Position numbers and translations under genes: made by a program. The notes beneath the pieces are model-generated. The model saw only the letters and a list, made by a program, of their open reading frames with translations. It was not told where the DNA came from and did no database searches. From the NCBI GenBank assembly GCA_016713035.1, contig JADJPW010000001.1, positions 806,001 through 870,000 of the forward strand: a DNA stretch of 64,000 bases, written 5' to 3'. The DNA comes from Verrucomicrobiaceae bacterium. Its GTDB lineage: Bacteria; Verrucomicrobiota; Verrucomicrobiia; Verrucomicrobiales; Verrucomicrobiaceae. The stretch's first letter is position 1, and each line of letters begins with the position of its first letter. This document shows, one piece after another, positions 1 through 8,450 of the stretch.

Positions 1-569
1 TCTCTTCCTGTGCTGGCATTCGCAAAGGTGCATCACGCGTGCGCGGACAGACACAGTATCTGGAAGCTTTCGCCCCGGGGACAGTGCCGCATTCTGCGCT
101 GTACAATGCAGACCAGGATTCCTACTGGGATGGTGATGGCATGGGCGGATCTCCCAGTGTGACCATCGACCTCAGTGACCAGAAGGCTTACTTTTACAAA
201 GGTAGCCAGCTCGCTGGTGTCAGTGCGCTGTCCACCGGTGATGAAAAGCATCCGACGAAGGCGGGGACCTTCAAGGTCATCCAAAAAGACCAGTGGCATA
301 AATCGAATCTCTACGGCGACTTCGTCGATGCCTATGGCAATGTCGTGCGGGCGAATATCGACATCACCAAGGATAAACCACCAGCGGGGACACGCTTTGA
401 GGGCTCCAAGATGCATCACTTCATGCGTTTTGTCGGCGGGATCGGCATGCATGAGGGCTTTTTGCCCGGTTATCCGGCCTCCCATGGCTGCGTGCGCATG
501 CCTGCTCACATGGCGGCCATCTTCTACAACAATGTCAATATGGGCACGCCCGTCACGGTGCGGCCCTGA
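1..569 (+). CDS. L,D-transpeptidase (YkuD domain), 5' end cut by window edge
   Basis: The reading frame is open to the first base of the window, so the start lies upstream. It encodes a YkuD-type L,D-transpeptidase, a family that makes 3-3 peptidoglycan crosslinks or attaches proteins to the wall. The catalytic signature is clear near the C-terminus: HEGFLPG followed by SHGCVRMP, with the Cys as nucleophile. The first visible codons read xTC-Ser-Ser-Cys, which would fit a lipobox (LSSC) if the split codon is CTC. The protein is then probably a lipoprotein facing the periplasm. A GTG at position 39 could be taken as a start, but the upstream open frame and possible lipobox argue against it. 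The rhodanese gene follows after 20 bases. Confidence 0.85.
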   Translation, partial: SSCAGIRKGASRVRGQTQYLEAFAPGTVPHSALYNADQDSYWDGDGMGGSPSVTIDLSDQKAYFYKGSQLAGVSALSTGDEKHPTKAGTFKVIQKDQWHKSNLYGDFVDAYGNVVRANIDITKDKPPAGTRFEGSKMHHFMRFVGGIGMHEGFLPGYPASHGCVRMPAHMAAIFYNNVNMGTPVTVRP

Positions 570-589
570 TCGCTACGCACACGCCTCCT

Positions 590-931
590 ATGACCGAAGT
601 CCCGCTCGAAATCGGCCCCACAGATGTGAGTTACCTCCTGGGGAGGCCCGGTGCCCGTGATTTCCGCATCATCGACTGCCGTGAGCTCGATGAGTGGCAC
701 ATCTGCCGCCTGCCAGATGCGGTGCTGGTGCCGATGTCCCGCATCGACGAGATGGCGCCGCAGGTTTTCACGGATACGTCGGAGAATCTGATCGTGTATT
801 GCCACCACGGTATGCGTAGCCAGCGACTGGCTCAGTGGCTGCGGCAGCATGGCTTTTACCGTGCGCAGAGCATGCGCGGTGGTATCGACGCCTGGGCAGA
901 TCTCGTGGAGCCGGAGCTGCCGAGGTATTGA
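590..931 (+). CDS. Single-domain rhodanese-like sulfurtransferase
   Basis: This 113-residue protein is one rhodanese domain. The active-site loop is YCHHGMRS with Cys71 in the catalytic position, and the domain also has the usual IIDCRE start and a GGIDAW end. Family members carry sulfur as a persulfide on this Cys and pass it to thiols or cyanide. The donor and acceptor here cannot be told from sequence. There is no signal peptide, so it should be cytoplasmic. It starts 20 bases after the L,D-transpeptidase and may be co-transcribed with it, although the two functions have no obvious link. Confidence 0.85.
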   Translation: MTEVPLEIGPTDVSYLLGRPGARDFRIIDCRELDEWHICRLPDAVLVPMSRIDEMAPQVFTDTSENLIVYCHHGMRSQRLAQWLRQHGFYRAQSMRGGIDAWADLVEPELPRY

Positions 932-973
932 GCATTGCTGCTGTCACAGGACTTCTGCATCAGAGCCTCATTT

Positions 974-2140
974 TCATAATGCGAGGCGTAGCAGGGCTGG
1001 AGCGGCGATAGAAGCTGCAAAGTAGAGTCCTGCGGCGATGAGGCTGGCGAGTAGTGCGATGAGGGTGATTTCCAGCGCTTTGACGAGGCGGAGGCTGTTT
1101 TCTGCGACGCCGATGTCTGCTAAGGTGCCGAATTCCCGCCTGCGGAGGCGAAAGCTCAGGGCAAAGACCAGCGCCGCGACAAAAAGGGCCGCGCCTGCTG
1201 TGGTGAGTAGCATGGTGGTGGCAAATCCCTCCAGCCGCACGAGCTGGGTGAGGAGTGACTCCATGTCATCTTGTGGACGAATGAGCTGGCTGGTTTTTGA
1301 GCGTGCGTATTGACCTGCGAGGAGCGCTTCTGCCTTGGCATCTGCGGGGAGCACGATGGCGGCACTCACGGGGTAGGTGCCGGAGTCGCCGTGGAAGTGA
1401 AAGGTGGAGAGATTGGCATCTGTGACCTCCTGAAACATGCGCACGGCGGCATTTGCGACGGTGTTGCCGTCGTTTTCCTGTTTGAGCACGGTTTGTGCAT
1501 TTTTCGCCACATCGTCGTGGCCGTGGCTGCGGCCTTCGATGAGCCATGCGGTCTTCAAATCGACAAAAATGGCCTCATCGTCTGCGGTGCCAGTTTCAGC
1601 GAAAAGGCCAGTGATGCGCATTTTTAGCGGATAAATGCCCGCGATGTCGAAAGCCTGCTCACTGGAGGAAAAGAGGGCGTCCCCAGGTTTCAGGCCGCGT
1701 TTTGCGGCGACGCGGGCACCGAGCACGCAATCGCCCAAACGGGTGATTTGGCGGCCAGCGGCCAATTTGAGCCCGCGGAAGGTAAAGTAATCCAATTCGG
1801 TGCCGACGATGGGAGATTCCTGCGCATGAAAGCGCACATGCAGCGGGATGGCCTGTGCGGTGCCGGTGGCGCGGATTTCCGCGAGCGTGGCCAGTGGTAG
1901 GCTCGGAGAAGACTCACGCTTGAAATAAAGAGCGGTCATCATCAGGTCCAGCGCACTGCCCTTTACCCCCACGATCTGCGGGGTGGAGGCAGCACGGGCT
2001 CGTAAATCTGCCTGGGCATGCCGCACCAGCACACGCAGGCATAGGGGTAGGGCAAAGACCAGCCCCAGCGCCGTAGCCAGCAGCAGACTCTGCACGCGAT
2101 GACGCGTGATGTAGCGGACTGCGAGGAGGAGAGTGGGCAT
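974..2140 (-). CDS. FtsX-like ABC transporter permease
   Basis: The 388-residue protein has an N-terminal membrane helix near residues 17-40, a large extracytoplasmic region of about 290 residues (MacB periplasmic-domain type), and two C-terminal helices around the FtsX signature RRREFGTLADIG. Canonical FtsX permeases have four helices, so this one looks one helix short at its C-terminus. I chose the ATG at 2140 because the protein MPTLLLAVRYITRH then begins like other permeases of this class. The frame is open 44 codons further upstream, but that stretch is made of a GAATG-type intergenic repeat. No ABC ATPase gene is adjacent, so its partner and substrate (lipoprotein or peptide export is usual) are unknown. 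Confidence 0.75.
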   Translation of the reverse strand: MPTLLLAVRYITRHRVQSLLLATALGLVFALPLCLRVLVRHAQADLRARAASTPQIVGVKGSALDLMMTALYFKRESSPSLPLATLAEIRATGTAQAIPLHVRFHAQESPIVGTELDYFTFRGLKLAAGRQITRLGDCVLGARVAAKRGLKPGDALFSSSEQAFDIAGIYPLKMRITGLFAETGTADDEAIFVDLKTAWLIEGRSHGHDDVAKNAQTVLKQENDGNTVANAAVRMFQEVTDANLSTFHFHGDSGTYPVSAAIVLPADAKAEALLAGQYARSKTSQLIRPQDDMESLLTQLVRLEGFATTMLLTTAGAALFVAALVFALSFRLRRREFGTLADIGVAENSLRLVKALEITLIALLASLIAAGLYFAASIAAPALLRLAL

Positions 2141-2155
2141 GTGCGGCGGATGGAA

Positions 2156-2210
2156 CGAAATCCGAATGCCGAAAGAACGACGAATGTCGAATGCGGAATG
2201 CAGAATGTGC
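2156..2210. repeat. GAATG-type short intergenic repeat
   Basis: Between the divergent permease and glutaredoxin genes lies a stretch with five spaced GAATG units (GAATGCC, GAATGTC, GAATGCG, GAATGCA, GAATGTG). It keeps frames open by chance, which explains spurious upstream extensions of the permease frame. From memory, similar GAATG arrays occur between genes in Verrucomicrobiota and Planctomycetota. This was not checked here. Confidence 0.5.
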
Positions 2211-2283
2211 GGGCTGGCGCATAGAGCGGTGCTCCCATTCTGCCGCTTGCACTGGCTGAAGGAGCTAGCCATGCTGTGAGGCG

Positions 2284-2529
2284 ATGAAACCTATCCTTTT
2301 TGTCAAAACTGGCTGCCCATGGTGTGATGAAGTGCTCGAGTACCTGGAGGCTAAAAACATCCCGCACGAGGTGGTCGTCGTCACGGGTGATCGTGAGGCG
2401 ATGCAGCGCATGATCGACCTCAGCGGCCAGTCCAAAGCTCCGACGATGGACTGGGATGGAGAGGTGCTGGCGGACTTCGGCGTGGATGAGCTGGTGCCTT
2501 TTCTAAAGGCCCGTGGTGTGGCTGTGTAA
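2284..2529 (+). CDS. Glutaredoxin
   Basis: An 81-residue glutaredoxin-fold protein with the dithiol motif C11-P-W-C14 directly after the first beta strand. It keeps the conserved middle section (SKAPTM, holding the cis-Pro before the third strand) and a C-terminal helix. Such proteins reduce disulfides or glutathionylated proteins in the cytoplasm, or donate electrons to reductases. It is divergent from the FtsX-like permease, and the dihydrodipicolinate-synthase-like gene follows 64 bases later on the same strand. CPWC rather than CPYC is a common variant and does not by itself fix the partner. Confidence 0.85.
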   Translation: MKPILFVKTGCPWCDEVLEYLEAKNIPHEVVVVTGDREAMQRMIDLSGQSKAPTMDWDGEVLADFGVDELVPFLKARGVAV

Positions 2530-2593
2530 GCTGGCTTATTCTTTTTTTGCGTGAGCAGGTTTTTAGGCGAAGGAGAAGTCTGATCTCTTTACC

Positions 2594-3718
2594 ATGAACC
2601 GCGATCTCATCACTTCCCCCGCTGATCTGAAGCCTGACACCCCCTGGCAGGATACGATCTGGGCCTGGACGAGCGAGGAATCTCTCGCAGACCACAGCAC
2701 CCGCGCCCGCTTATGTGTGGCGACGCTGCTGCCTTTCAAGGACCAGAAGCCGGACTGGGCGGGTTTCACCAAGAGCGTCCACTGGATGCGCCAGTGTGCG
2801 GAGCATTATGGTGTGGAGATCGTCTTCGTGCTGAATGCGGATACGGGATACATTTTTGACCTGGATAATGATCTCTACGCGGAGGTGCTGCGGCGCTTCC
2901 GTGCGGAATTCCCGGATCAGCGCTTCATCGCGGGTGTGACCGCGCGTGGGGCTGAGGCGGATAGTGTCTTCAAAGCCGAGCGCTACCACCCGCTGCTGGA
3001 CATCGCCCAGTCGCATGAGAACTGCGAGGTGATGATCATGACTTCCCGGCTACTCAATATCCTAGCGCCTGAAGCGCGGCGGGATGCGTATTTTCAGATC
3101 GCAGAGCACATCACGCGTCCAGCCATCGCACATGCATTAGAGCCCTCCTTTGTTCCATGGGCCACGCCGTATGAGCCGTGGCTTTTCCACCAGATCGCGC
3201 TGCATCCGAAGTATGTCGGCGGAAAGGTGAGCACGCTCGATGAGCCGCAGTTCCTCTACTGGGCGGCGATGTGCAAAGATCAGAATCTCCCCTTCTCTCC
3301 GCACAGTGGGGATGACTATGGGATCGCCACAGCGATCAAGCTAGGCCTGCCGCTGCTCATCGGCGCGGGTGTGAGTGCCTGCCCGCTGATCTGCGATGCG
3401 CGGGATATGTGGCTGCTGGATAGTGTGACGGATAAAAAGTACAAAACCGGCACCGGCCGCTTCGATACCAGGGTGTACAAGCTGTTTGAGGCCTTCCAGA
3501 GCTTTGAGGATCTCGTTTTCCGCCTGGATGAGCGCTTGAGCGCCTCTCCCTATAAACACAGCACTGCCCATGTGCTGCATGAGCTGGGCCTGATCGATGC
3601 CCCTGAGCCACATCCAGACTGCAAAGACCTACGCGGCCCAGATGAGGCCCTGCGGATGCAGGAGGCACTGCGCAGGCCACGCCGCGTGGCAAAGCGGCTG
3701 GAGATACCGTTTTTCTGA
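2594..3718 (+). CDS. Dihydrodipicolinate synthase-like class I aldolase family protein
   Basis: The 374-residue protein looks like a TIM-barrel enzyme of the DHDPS/N-acetylneuraminate lyase superfamily. The segment PKYVGGKVSTLDE resembles the strand carrying the Schiff-base lysine in this family (usually a V-G-x-K-x-S pattern), so the Lys in GGKVS is the likely catalytic residue. The N-terminal 40 residues and the last 60, rich in Arg and Pro, extend beyond the usual 290-300 residues. I do not recognise the specific substrate, and true DapA is less likely because of the divergent remainder. The genes around it give no pathway. The assignment rests on this motif and overall length only. Confidence 0.55.
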   Translation: MNRDLITSPADLKPDTPWQDTIWAWTSEESLADHSTRARLCVATLLPFKDQKPDWAGFTKSVHWMRQCAEHYGVEIVFVLNADTGYIFDLDNDLYAEVLRRFRAEFPDQRFIAGVTARGAEADSVFKAERYHPLLDIAQSHENCEVMIMTSRLLNILAPEARRDAYFQIAEHITRPAIAHALEPSFVPWATPYEPWLFHQIALHPKYVGGKVSTLDEPQFLYWAAMCKDQNLPFSPHSGDDYGIATAIKLGLPLLIGAGVSACPLICDARDMWLLDSVTDKKYKTGTGRFDTRVYKLFEAFQSFEDLVFRLDERLSASPYKHSTAHVLHELGLIDAPEPHPDCKDLRGPDEALRMQEALRRPRRVAKRLEIPFF

Positions 3719-3744
3719 AGCCGCTTTCAGCGGAAACAGAGCCT

Positions 3745-4564
3745 CTATGGGCTCTCTGCCTCCTCTAGGGTGGGAGCAGCGGATGGCTCTGTTTTGGGCT
3801 GACGACGATCGAGAAATTCCTGCGCGAGGGCTTTGTAGGCCTGAGCACCGCGACCAGAGGGATCATACTCGATGATACTCTTGCCGTAGCTGGGTGCTTC
3901 CCCGAGCCGTACGGTGCGGGGGATGACGCTTTTATAGACGATGTCAGGGAAGTACTCCTGGACCTCGCGCACGACTTGCTGGGCCAAGTTCGCACGGCTG
4001 TCGTACATGGTCATGACGATGCCTTCGAGCAGCAGATTCGGATTGGCCCCGCAGTCACGAATCTGGCGTGCGATGCCGACGATCTTGCTGAGGCCCTCCA
4101 GGCCGAAATACTCGCACTGCATGGGCACGAGTAGCTCATCCGCCGCAGAGAGGGGAGGAAGTCATGAGCACACCGAGGCTGGGCGGCGTGTCGAGAATGA
4201 CGTAGTCAAAGCTGCGCATCTCACGCACTGGACTGAGCACGTCCGGCAGACGTCCGAGATGATTGCCCGCCAGGGCCAGCTCGATCTCACAGCCAGCAAG
4301 CTCCTGGTGGGAGCGGATGATGGAGAGATTTTCCAACCGGGTGGCGCGGATGAAATCACGCGGGTCGGCATCTTCGACGAGGGCGGAGTAAAGGCTGCCG
4401 CGCTCCTCCTGTGCGAGGCCGAGACCGCTGGTCGCGTTCGCCTGCGGATCGAGGTCGATGAGCAGCACCCGCTGCCCTAACTGAGCGAGGCAGGCGGAAA
4501 GATTGACCGCCGTGGTCGTCTTGCCGACGCCGCCTTTTTGATTGGTGATGGCCACGATGCGCAT
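3745..4564 (-). CDS. parA: ParA/Soj chromosome-partitioning ATPase, frameshifted
   Basis: The gene encodes a ParA/MinD-superfamily ATPase that positions chromosome origins or other cargo with a ParB partner. The N-terminal part starts MRIVAITNQKGGVGKTTT (deviant Walker A) and continues to the switch region DYVILDTPPSLGVLM. The reading frame then shifts in a CT-rich tract around 4143-4160 and resumes with AADELLVPMQCEYFGLEGL, the expected next family block. Both halves are well conserved and nothing else is lost. This points to a small recent indel, either a lost CT pair or an extra C, or to a sequence error. The ATG at 4564 is chosen because it begins the conserved MRIVAITN. No parB is visible in the window. 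Confidence 0.8.
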
Positions 4565-4693
4565 GTTGTTTCCGGGATGATTGAGCTGGGGCGCGGATTG
4601 TGGCGAGAAAGCAGCGCACATGCTACAAGAGAAAGCGCAAAAAGTCAGGCAACCGATTCTCACCGATTGAACGAAGTGACCAACCTGAATGGA

Positions 4694-5344
4694 TTAAGCG
4701 CTAGGCGAGAGATTTTTGGAGGCTAGTGATGCCAAAACTTTCTCCACGGCCTCTTCCAGGGTGATGTGGGAGTTGTCGATGATTTCAGCTCCATCTGGGA
4801 TGACGAGCGGGCTGGATTTACGGGCTTTGTCCAGGCGATCACGCTCGGCGAGGTTGTCGGCTTGCCCCTGGGCACGGCGGCGGGCAGCGCGGACTTCCTC
4901 AGAGGCGTCGATGTAGATTTTCCACGGACTGTCAGGGAAGACGACGCTACCGATGTCACGCCCCTCCATGACGAGCGGCCCGAGTGCGGTGAGCGCACGC
5001 TGATCGGCGACGAGGCGGGTGCGCACCTCTGGCACGCGTGCGACGAGGCTGACAGCTCGATTGATGGCATCGGTATTCAGGTCATCGAGGCTGAGATCAT
5101 GCCCATCGAGCCGGACGTGGGTGATGCCGTCGAGGACGGGGCATTCAAAGGTAATGGCCGGCAGCACCGCTGCGACAGCGGCTGCATCCGCCGGATCGAC
5201 CCCACGGTGCAGCACCGCCCATGTCATGGCACGGTACATATTCCCCGTGCCGACAAAGGTGTATCCGAGATGCTTCGCGACAAGGCGTGCGATGCTGCTT
5301 TTACCGGAGGCTGCGGGTCCGTCGATGGTGATTACGGGGGGCAT
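4694..5344 (-). CDS. cmk: Cytidylate kinase
   Basis: The 216-residue enzyme phosphorylates CMP and dCMP using ATP. It begins MPPVITIDGPAASGKSS with the P-loop at residues 9-17. It also has the NMP-binding GTGNMYRA segment, the EGRDIGSVVFP core that is diagnostic for bacterial Cmk, and the RRRAQGQ lid. I used the ATG at 5344 because the frame's upstream 102 codons overlap aroA and carry no family sequence. The gene follows aroA by 19 bases on the same strand. The aroA-cmk pairing is frequent in bacteria and suggests one transcript. Confidence 0.93.
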   Translation of the reverse strand: MPPVITIDGPAASGKSSIARLVAKHLGYTFVGTGNMYRAMTWAVLHRGVDPADAAAVAAVLPAITFECPVLDGITHVRLDGHDLSLDDLNTDAINRAVSLVARVPEVRTRLVADQRALTALGPLVMEGRDIGSVVFPDSPWKIYIDASEEVRAARRRAQGQADNLAERDRLDKARKSSPLVIPDGAEIIDNSHITLEEAVEKVLASLASKNLSPSA

Positions 5345-5363
5345 GTGCAGGTGATGGACTGGA

Positions 5364-6737
5364 TCACTTGGCGAGTCTCTGCGCGACACTGGCAGGCACG
5401 CGAGAGAGGGTGGGGATGGGACGAGCGGCAGTATCGCCATGGAGGAAGAGGTCGAGGTGGTGATCAAATCCAGGGTAGCTGGTGCCGATGCACTCGGTGT
5501 CTTCGATTTGAGTGACGCCTTCGGCAAACAAGCCCGCGATGGCGAAGGCCATCGCGATGCGATGATCGCCAAAGCTGGGGACAGTGGAGCCCAGGAGCTT
5601 CGCCCCGCCCTCGATCTCCATGCCATCGGGCCGCTCAGTGACGGTGACACCCATGAGGCGTAAATTATGCGCCACAGCGGCGATACGGTCCGTTTCCTTC
5701 ACTCGTAGCTCTTCGGCATCACGGATGAGTGTTTTGCCACGGGCGAGGGCTCCTGCTACGGCGAGGATGGGCAGCTCGTCGATGACATTTGGGATCTCAG
5801 CACCGCCGATGACGGTAGCATTGAGCTCGCCACCTTTGACGACGATGTTGCCACGCGGTTCGCCATCGGAGTGGATCTCACTCTGGATGACCTGGGCTCC
5901 CATGCGCAGGAGCACGTCGATGATGCCGGTGCGGGTGGGATTGAGGCCGACGTTTTTGATGGTGATCTGCGATCCTGGTGATGCGGCAGCAGCCACCATC
6001 CAAAAAGCAGCACTGGAGATGTCGCCGGGCACCACGATGTCAGTCGCACGCGGCTCCTGCGGGCCATAGACGCTGACGGCATCGTCCTCACGCAGCCATT
6101 TGATGCCGAAGTGGCTAAAGAGCCGCTCTGTGTGATTCCGCGTGGCCACGGGCTCGACGACGGTGGTCTTCCCATGAGCGTAGAGTCCAGCGAGGAGGAT
6201 GGCGCTCTTCACCTGGGCACTGGCCACAGGGAGCTTGTAGTACATGGGCTTGAGCTCGCCGCCGTGGATTTTGAGCGGAGCGCAGATTTTCTCTCCCTGA
6301 CCCTCGATACGAGCCCCCATCTGACCGAGTGGGTCAGCGACACGTTTCATCGGCCGCTTCGAGAGTGAAGCATCGCCAAAAAGCTCGGTGGTGAAGTCCT
6401 GACCCGCGAGGATGCCACAAAGCAGACGCGTGGTGGTGCCGCTGTTGCCACAGTCGATCGGATGCGTGGGTGCTTTGAGCTTCCCGCCATTGCCGGTGAT
6501 CGCGAGCTTCACCAGCCCCACGCCTTCCAGCTCCTCCAGAGGCTCCACCGTGGCACCGAGGGCCTGCATCGCCTTTACCGTGCAGAGACAGTCTTCACTG
6601 GGGAGAAAGCCGTCGATGACCGTGGTGCCTTTGGCCATACCCGCGAACATGGCGGAGCGGTGAGAGATGCTTTTGTCACCGGGGACAGTGATTTCGGCGG
6701 GGATGCTTTTGAGCTTTTTCGATTTGATGATGGCCAT
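5364..6737 (-). CDS. aroA: 3-phosphoshikimate 1-carboxyvinyltransferase (EPSP synthase)
   Basis: This 457-residue enzyme joins shikimate-3-phosphate and phosphoenolpyruvate, the sixth step of the shikimate pathway in the cytoplasm. It shows the family landmarks in order: PGDKSISHRSAMFAG near the start, GNSGTTTRLL, SKRPMKRV, RVKETDRI, and FGDHRIAMAFAIAG near the end. The start at 6737 (MAIIKSKKL) places the PGDKSISHR block about 15 residues in, as usual. The 35 extra codons upstream look random. Downstream lies cmk, 19 bases away. Upstream, 111 bases separate it from xseA on the same strand. Confidence 0.95.
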   Translation of the reverse strand: MAIIKSKKLKSIPAEITVPGDKSISHRSAMFAGMAKGTTVIDGFLPSEDCLCTVKAMQALGATVEPLEELEGVGLVKLAITGNGGKLKAPTHPIDCGNSGTTTRLLCGILAGQDFTTELFGDASLSKRPMKRVADPLGQMGARIEGQGEKICAPLKIHGGELKPMYYKLPVASAQVKSAILLAGLYAHGKTTVVEPVATRNHTERLFSHFGIKWLREDDAVSVYGPQEPRATDIVVPGDISSAAFWMVAAAASPGSQITIKNVGLNPTRTGIIDVLLRMGAQVIQSEIHSDGEPRGNIVVKGGELNATVIGGAEIPNVIDELPILAVAGALARGKTLIRDAEELRVKETDRIAAVAHNLRLMGVTVTERPDGMEIEGGAKLLGSTVPSFGDHRIAMAFAIAGLFAEGVTQIEDTECIGTSYPGFDHHLDLFLHGDTAARPIPTLSRVPASVAQRLAK

Positions 6738-6848
6738 GCGATGATCAGGCCGCCTGAGGGATGAATTCACAGAGGTTTTGTGCCTCGGCGAAAGTTCGGC
6801 GGGACTTTTCATGGCCCACACCCAAGAGGATTTCAAGCGCATCCACCC

Positions 6849-8189
6849 TCAGACCTTTCGGCTGCGGAAAACTCCCCCAGAGAGCCGGGTGACGATTTCA
6901 TCGCCTGTAGCTGCCTCATCAGGGGCCATGAGGACCTCCCCCGCCGCATTGGTCGTGTAGGAAAAGCCCCTCCGCAGCACCGCCTCTGGGCCGAGGTGAC
7001 GCAGCACCTCCTCCCGTGCATGGAGGAGATCCCCATCTCGCTGGAGACGCGTGCGCATGGACTGCTGGATCATTTGCATCGCAGAGGACACCCGGAACCC
7101 GGCCTCCGAGATCATCGCACGCGGATGCATGGTAGAGAGGGCGTGTTGCTTCTCTGCCACCGCATCCTGGAGACGGCGGAAATGCTCCCGCATCAGCTCC
7201 CGCACCCGCGAATCTGCCTCATCGATCGCCTGATCCGCCTCCAAAAGCACCCGAGGCAGCTCACTGAGCAGCGGCCCCTTTGCCATGAGCTCCAGCACAT
7301 GCTCATGGTGCCCCAAAGTGCTGCTCACGCGGTTCTGCAGCATGCGTGCCGAGGCATCTAGCATGCGACGCAGCTCAGCCACATCTGGCGCCAGCAACTC
7401 CGCAGCCGCACTAGGCGTCGGGGCACGCAGATCCGCTGCGAAGTCCGAGATCGTGAAGTCGATCTCATGCCCCACGGCGGAGATAACCGGGATGTGCATC
7501 GCTGCGATGGCACGGGCCAGCACCTCCTCATTAAAGCACCACAAGTCCTCCAAACTCCCACCACCACGCCCCACCACGATGGTATCCGGCACCGGCAGAC
7601 CGAACTCCCCTGCCCTATCGAGCACCTGGAGCGCCCGCACGATCTCCAGCTCCGCCCCCGCCCCCTGCACACGCACCGGATAGACCAGCACACGCAACCA
7701 GGGAGCACGCCGGGTCAAAATATTCAGCATATCCTGGATCGCAGCTCCCGTGGGACTCGTCACCACAGCGATCACTTGTGGGAAACGCGGGATCTCCTTC
7801 TTCCGCGCCTGATCAAAGAGCCCCTCCGCATGCAGCTTCCGCTTGAGCGCCTCGAACTGCGCCTGCAGCCCCCCCTGGCCCCTCCCCTGCACCTGCCGCA
7901 CGATCATTTGATACTGCCCACGCGGCTCATACACAGACACATCACCCAGCACCTGCACCTGCACACCATCCGCCAGCCGCGCACTCACACGAGCTGCCGC
8001 ACCGCGAAAAAGCACACACGAGAGCTGCGAGCCAGCATCCTTCAGCGTGAAGTACTGGTGCCCGCTGGATTGCAGACGGTGATTACTCACCTCCCCCTCC
8101 ACCCACACACTGCCCAATCGGCTCTCCAGCACCTCACGGATTTCCCGCGTGAGCTGACTGACGGTGAGGACTTGCGGCTTTTCTGGCAT
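6849..8189 (-). CDS. xseA: Exodeoxyribonuclease VII large subunit
   Basis: The 446-residue XseA subunit forms, with several small XseB subunits, a nuclease that degrades single-stranded DNA. The N-terminal OB-fold begins TVSQLTREIREVLE and includes VWVEGEVSN. The catalytic core has VVTSPTGAAIQDML, VVGRGGGSLEDLWCFNEE and SAVGHEIDFTISDFAADLRAPTPSAAAE, all typical. A long coiled-coil part follows and the protein ends in GFSYTT and a short beta segment. I chose the ATG at 8189, 16 codons inside the longest frame, so that the OB fold starts as in homologues. The small subunit gene xseB is not found nearby. Confidence 0.93.
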   Translation of the reverse strand: MPEKPQVLTVSQLTREIREVLESRLGSVWVEGEVSNHRLQSSGHQYFTLKDAGSQLSCVLFRGAAARVSARLADGVQVQVLGDVSVYEPRGQYQMIVRQVQGRGQGGLQAQFEALKRKLHAEGLFDQARKKEIPRFPQVIAVVTSPTGAAIQDMLNILTRRAPWLRVLVYPVRVQGAGAELEIVRALQVLDRAGEFGLPVPDTIVVGRGGGSLEDLWCFNEEVLARAIAAMHIPVISAVGHEIDFTISDFAADLRAPTPSAAAELLAPDVAELRRMLDASARMLQNRVSSTLGHHEHVLELMAKGPLLSELPRVLLEADQAIDEADSRVRELMREHFRRLQDAVAEKQHALSTMHPRAMISEAGFRVSSAMQMIQQSMRTRLQRDGDLLHAREEVLRHLGPEAVLRRGFSYTTNAAGEVLMAPDEAATGDEIVTRLSGGVFRSRKV

Positions 8190-8255
8190 GCCCACTTTGT
8201 GAAGTCGATTCACAGCACATGCATCCTCAAAATGCATCTCCTACATAGAGAAAGC

Positions 8256-8346
8256 TGGCGGACAGGGAGGGATTCGAACCCTCGGTACCGGATTAGGGTA
8301 CACACGCTTTCCAGGCGTGCTCATTAGACCACTCTGACACCTGTCC
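8256..8346 (-). tRNA. tRNA-Ser (GGA anticodon), CCA encoded
   Basis: On the minus strand the sequence folds as a class II tRNA. The seven-pair acceptor GGACAGG/CCTGTCC closes at 8346 and 8260, and the T arm reads GGTTCGAATCC. The anticodon stem CACGC/GCGTG encloses loop CTGGAAA, giving anticodon GGA, and a long variable arm is characteristic of serine. A G discriminator and CCA follow at 8259-8256, so the CCA end is encoded. The gene lies between xseA and the prolyl oligopeptidase. Confidence 0.95.
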
Positions 8347-8450
8347 CGAGCTTTTCGCCACCCAGGTCTGGGCAGCGAGGCGCGGACTCTGCCGCAGCCC
8401 TGCGGTGTGGCAAGATGTTTTTACCCCTAGATGAGCTTCACCCTGCTTTT

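Noticed and set aside
39..569. L,D-transpeptidase starting at GTG 39
   Set aside because: The frame is open to the window edge and begins with a possible lipobox Cys, so the GTG is probably internal.
974..2272. Longer permease with 44 extra N-terminal residues
   Set aside because: The extension translates the GAATG repeat and a random stretch. The family-like start is the ATG at 2140.
6738..6848. xseB between xseA and aroA
   Set aside because: The gap is only 111 bases and no frame shows the helical XseB pattern.
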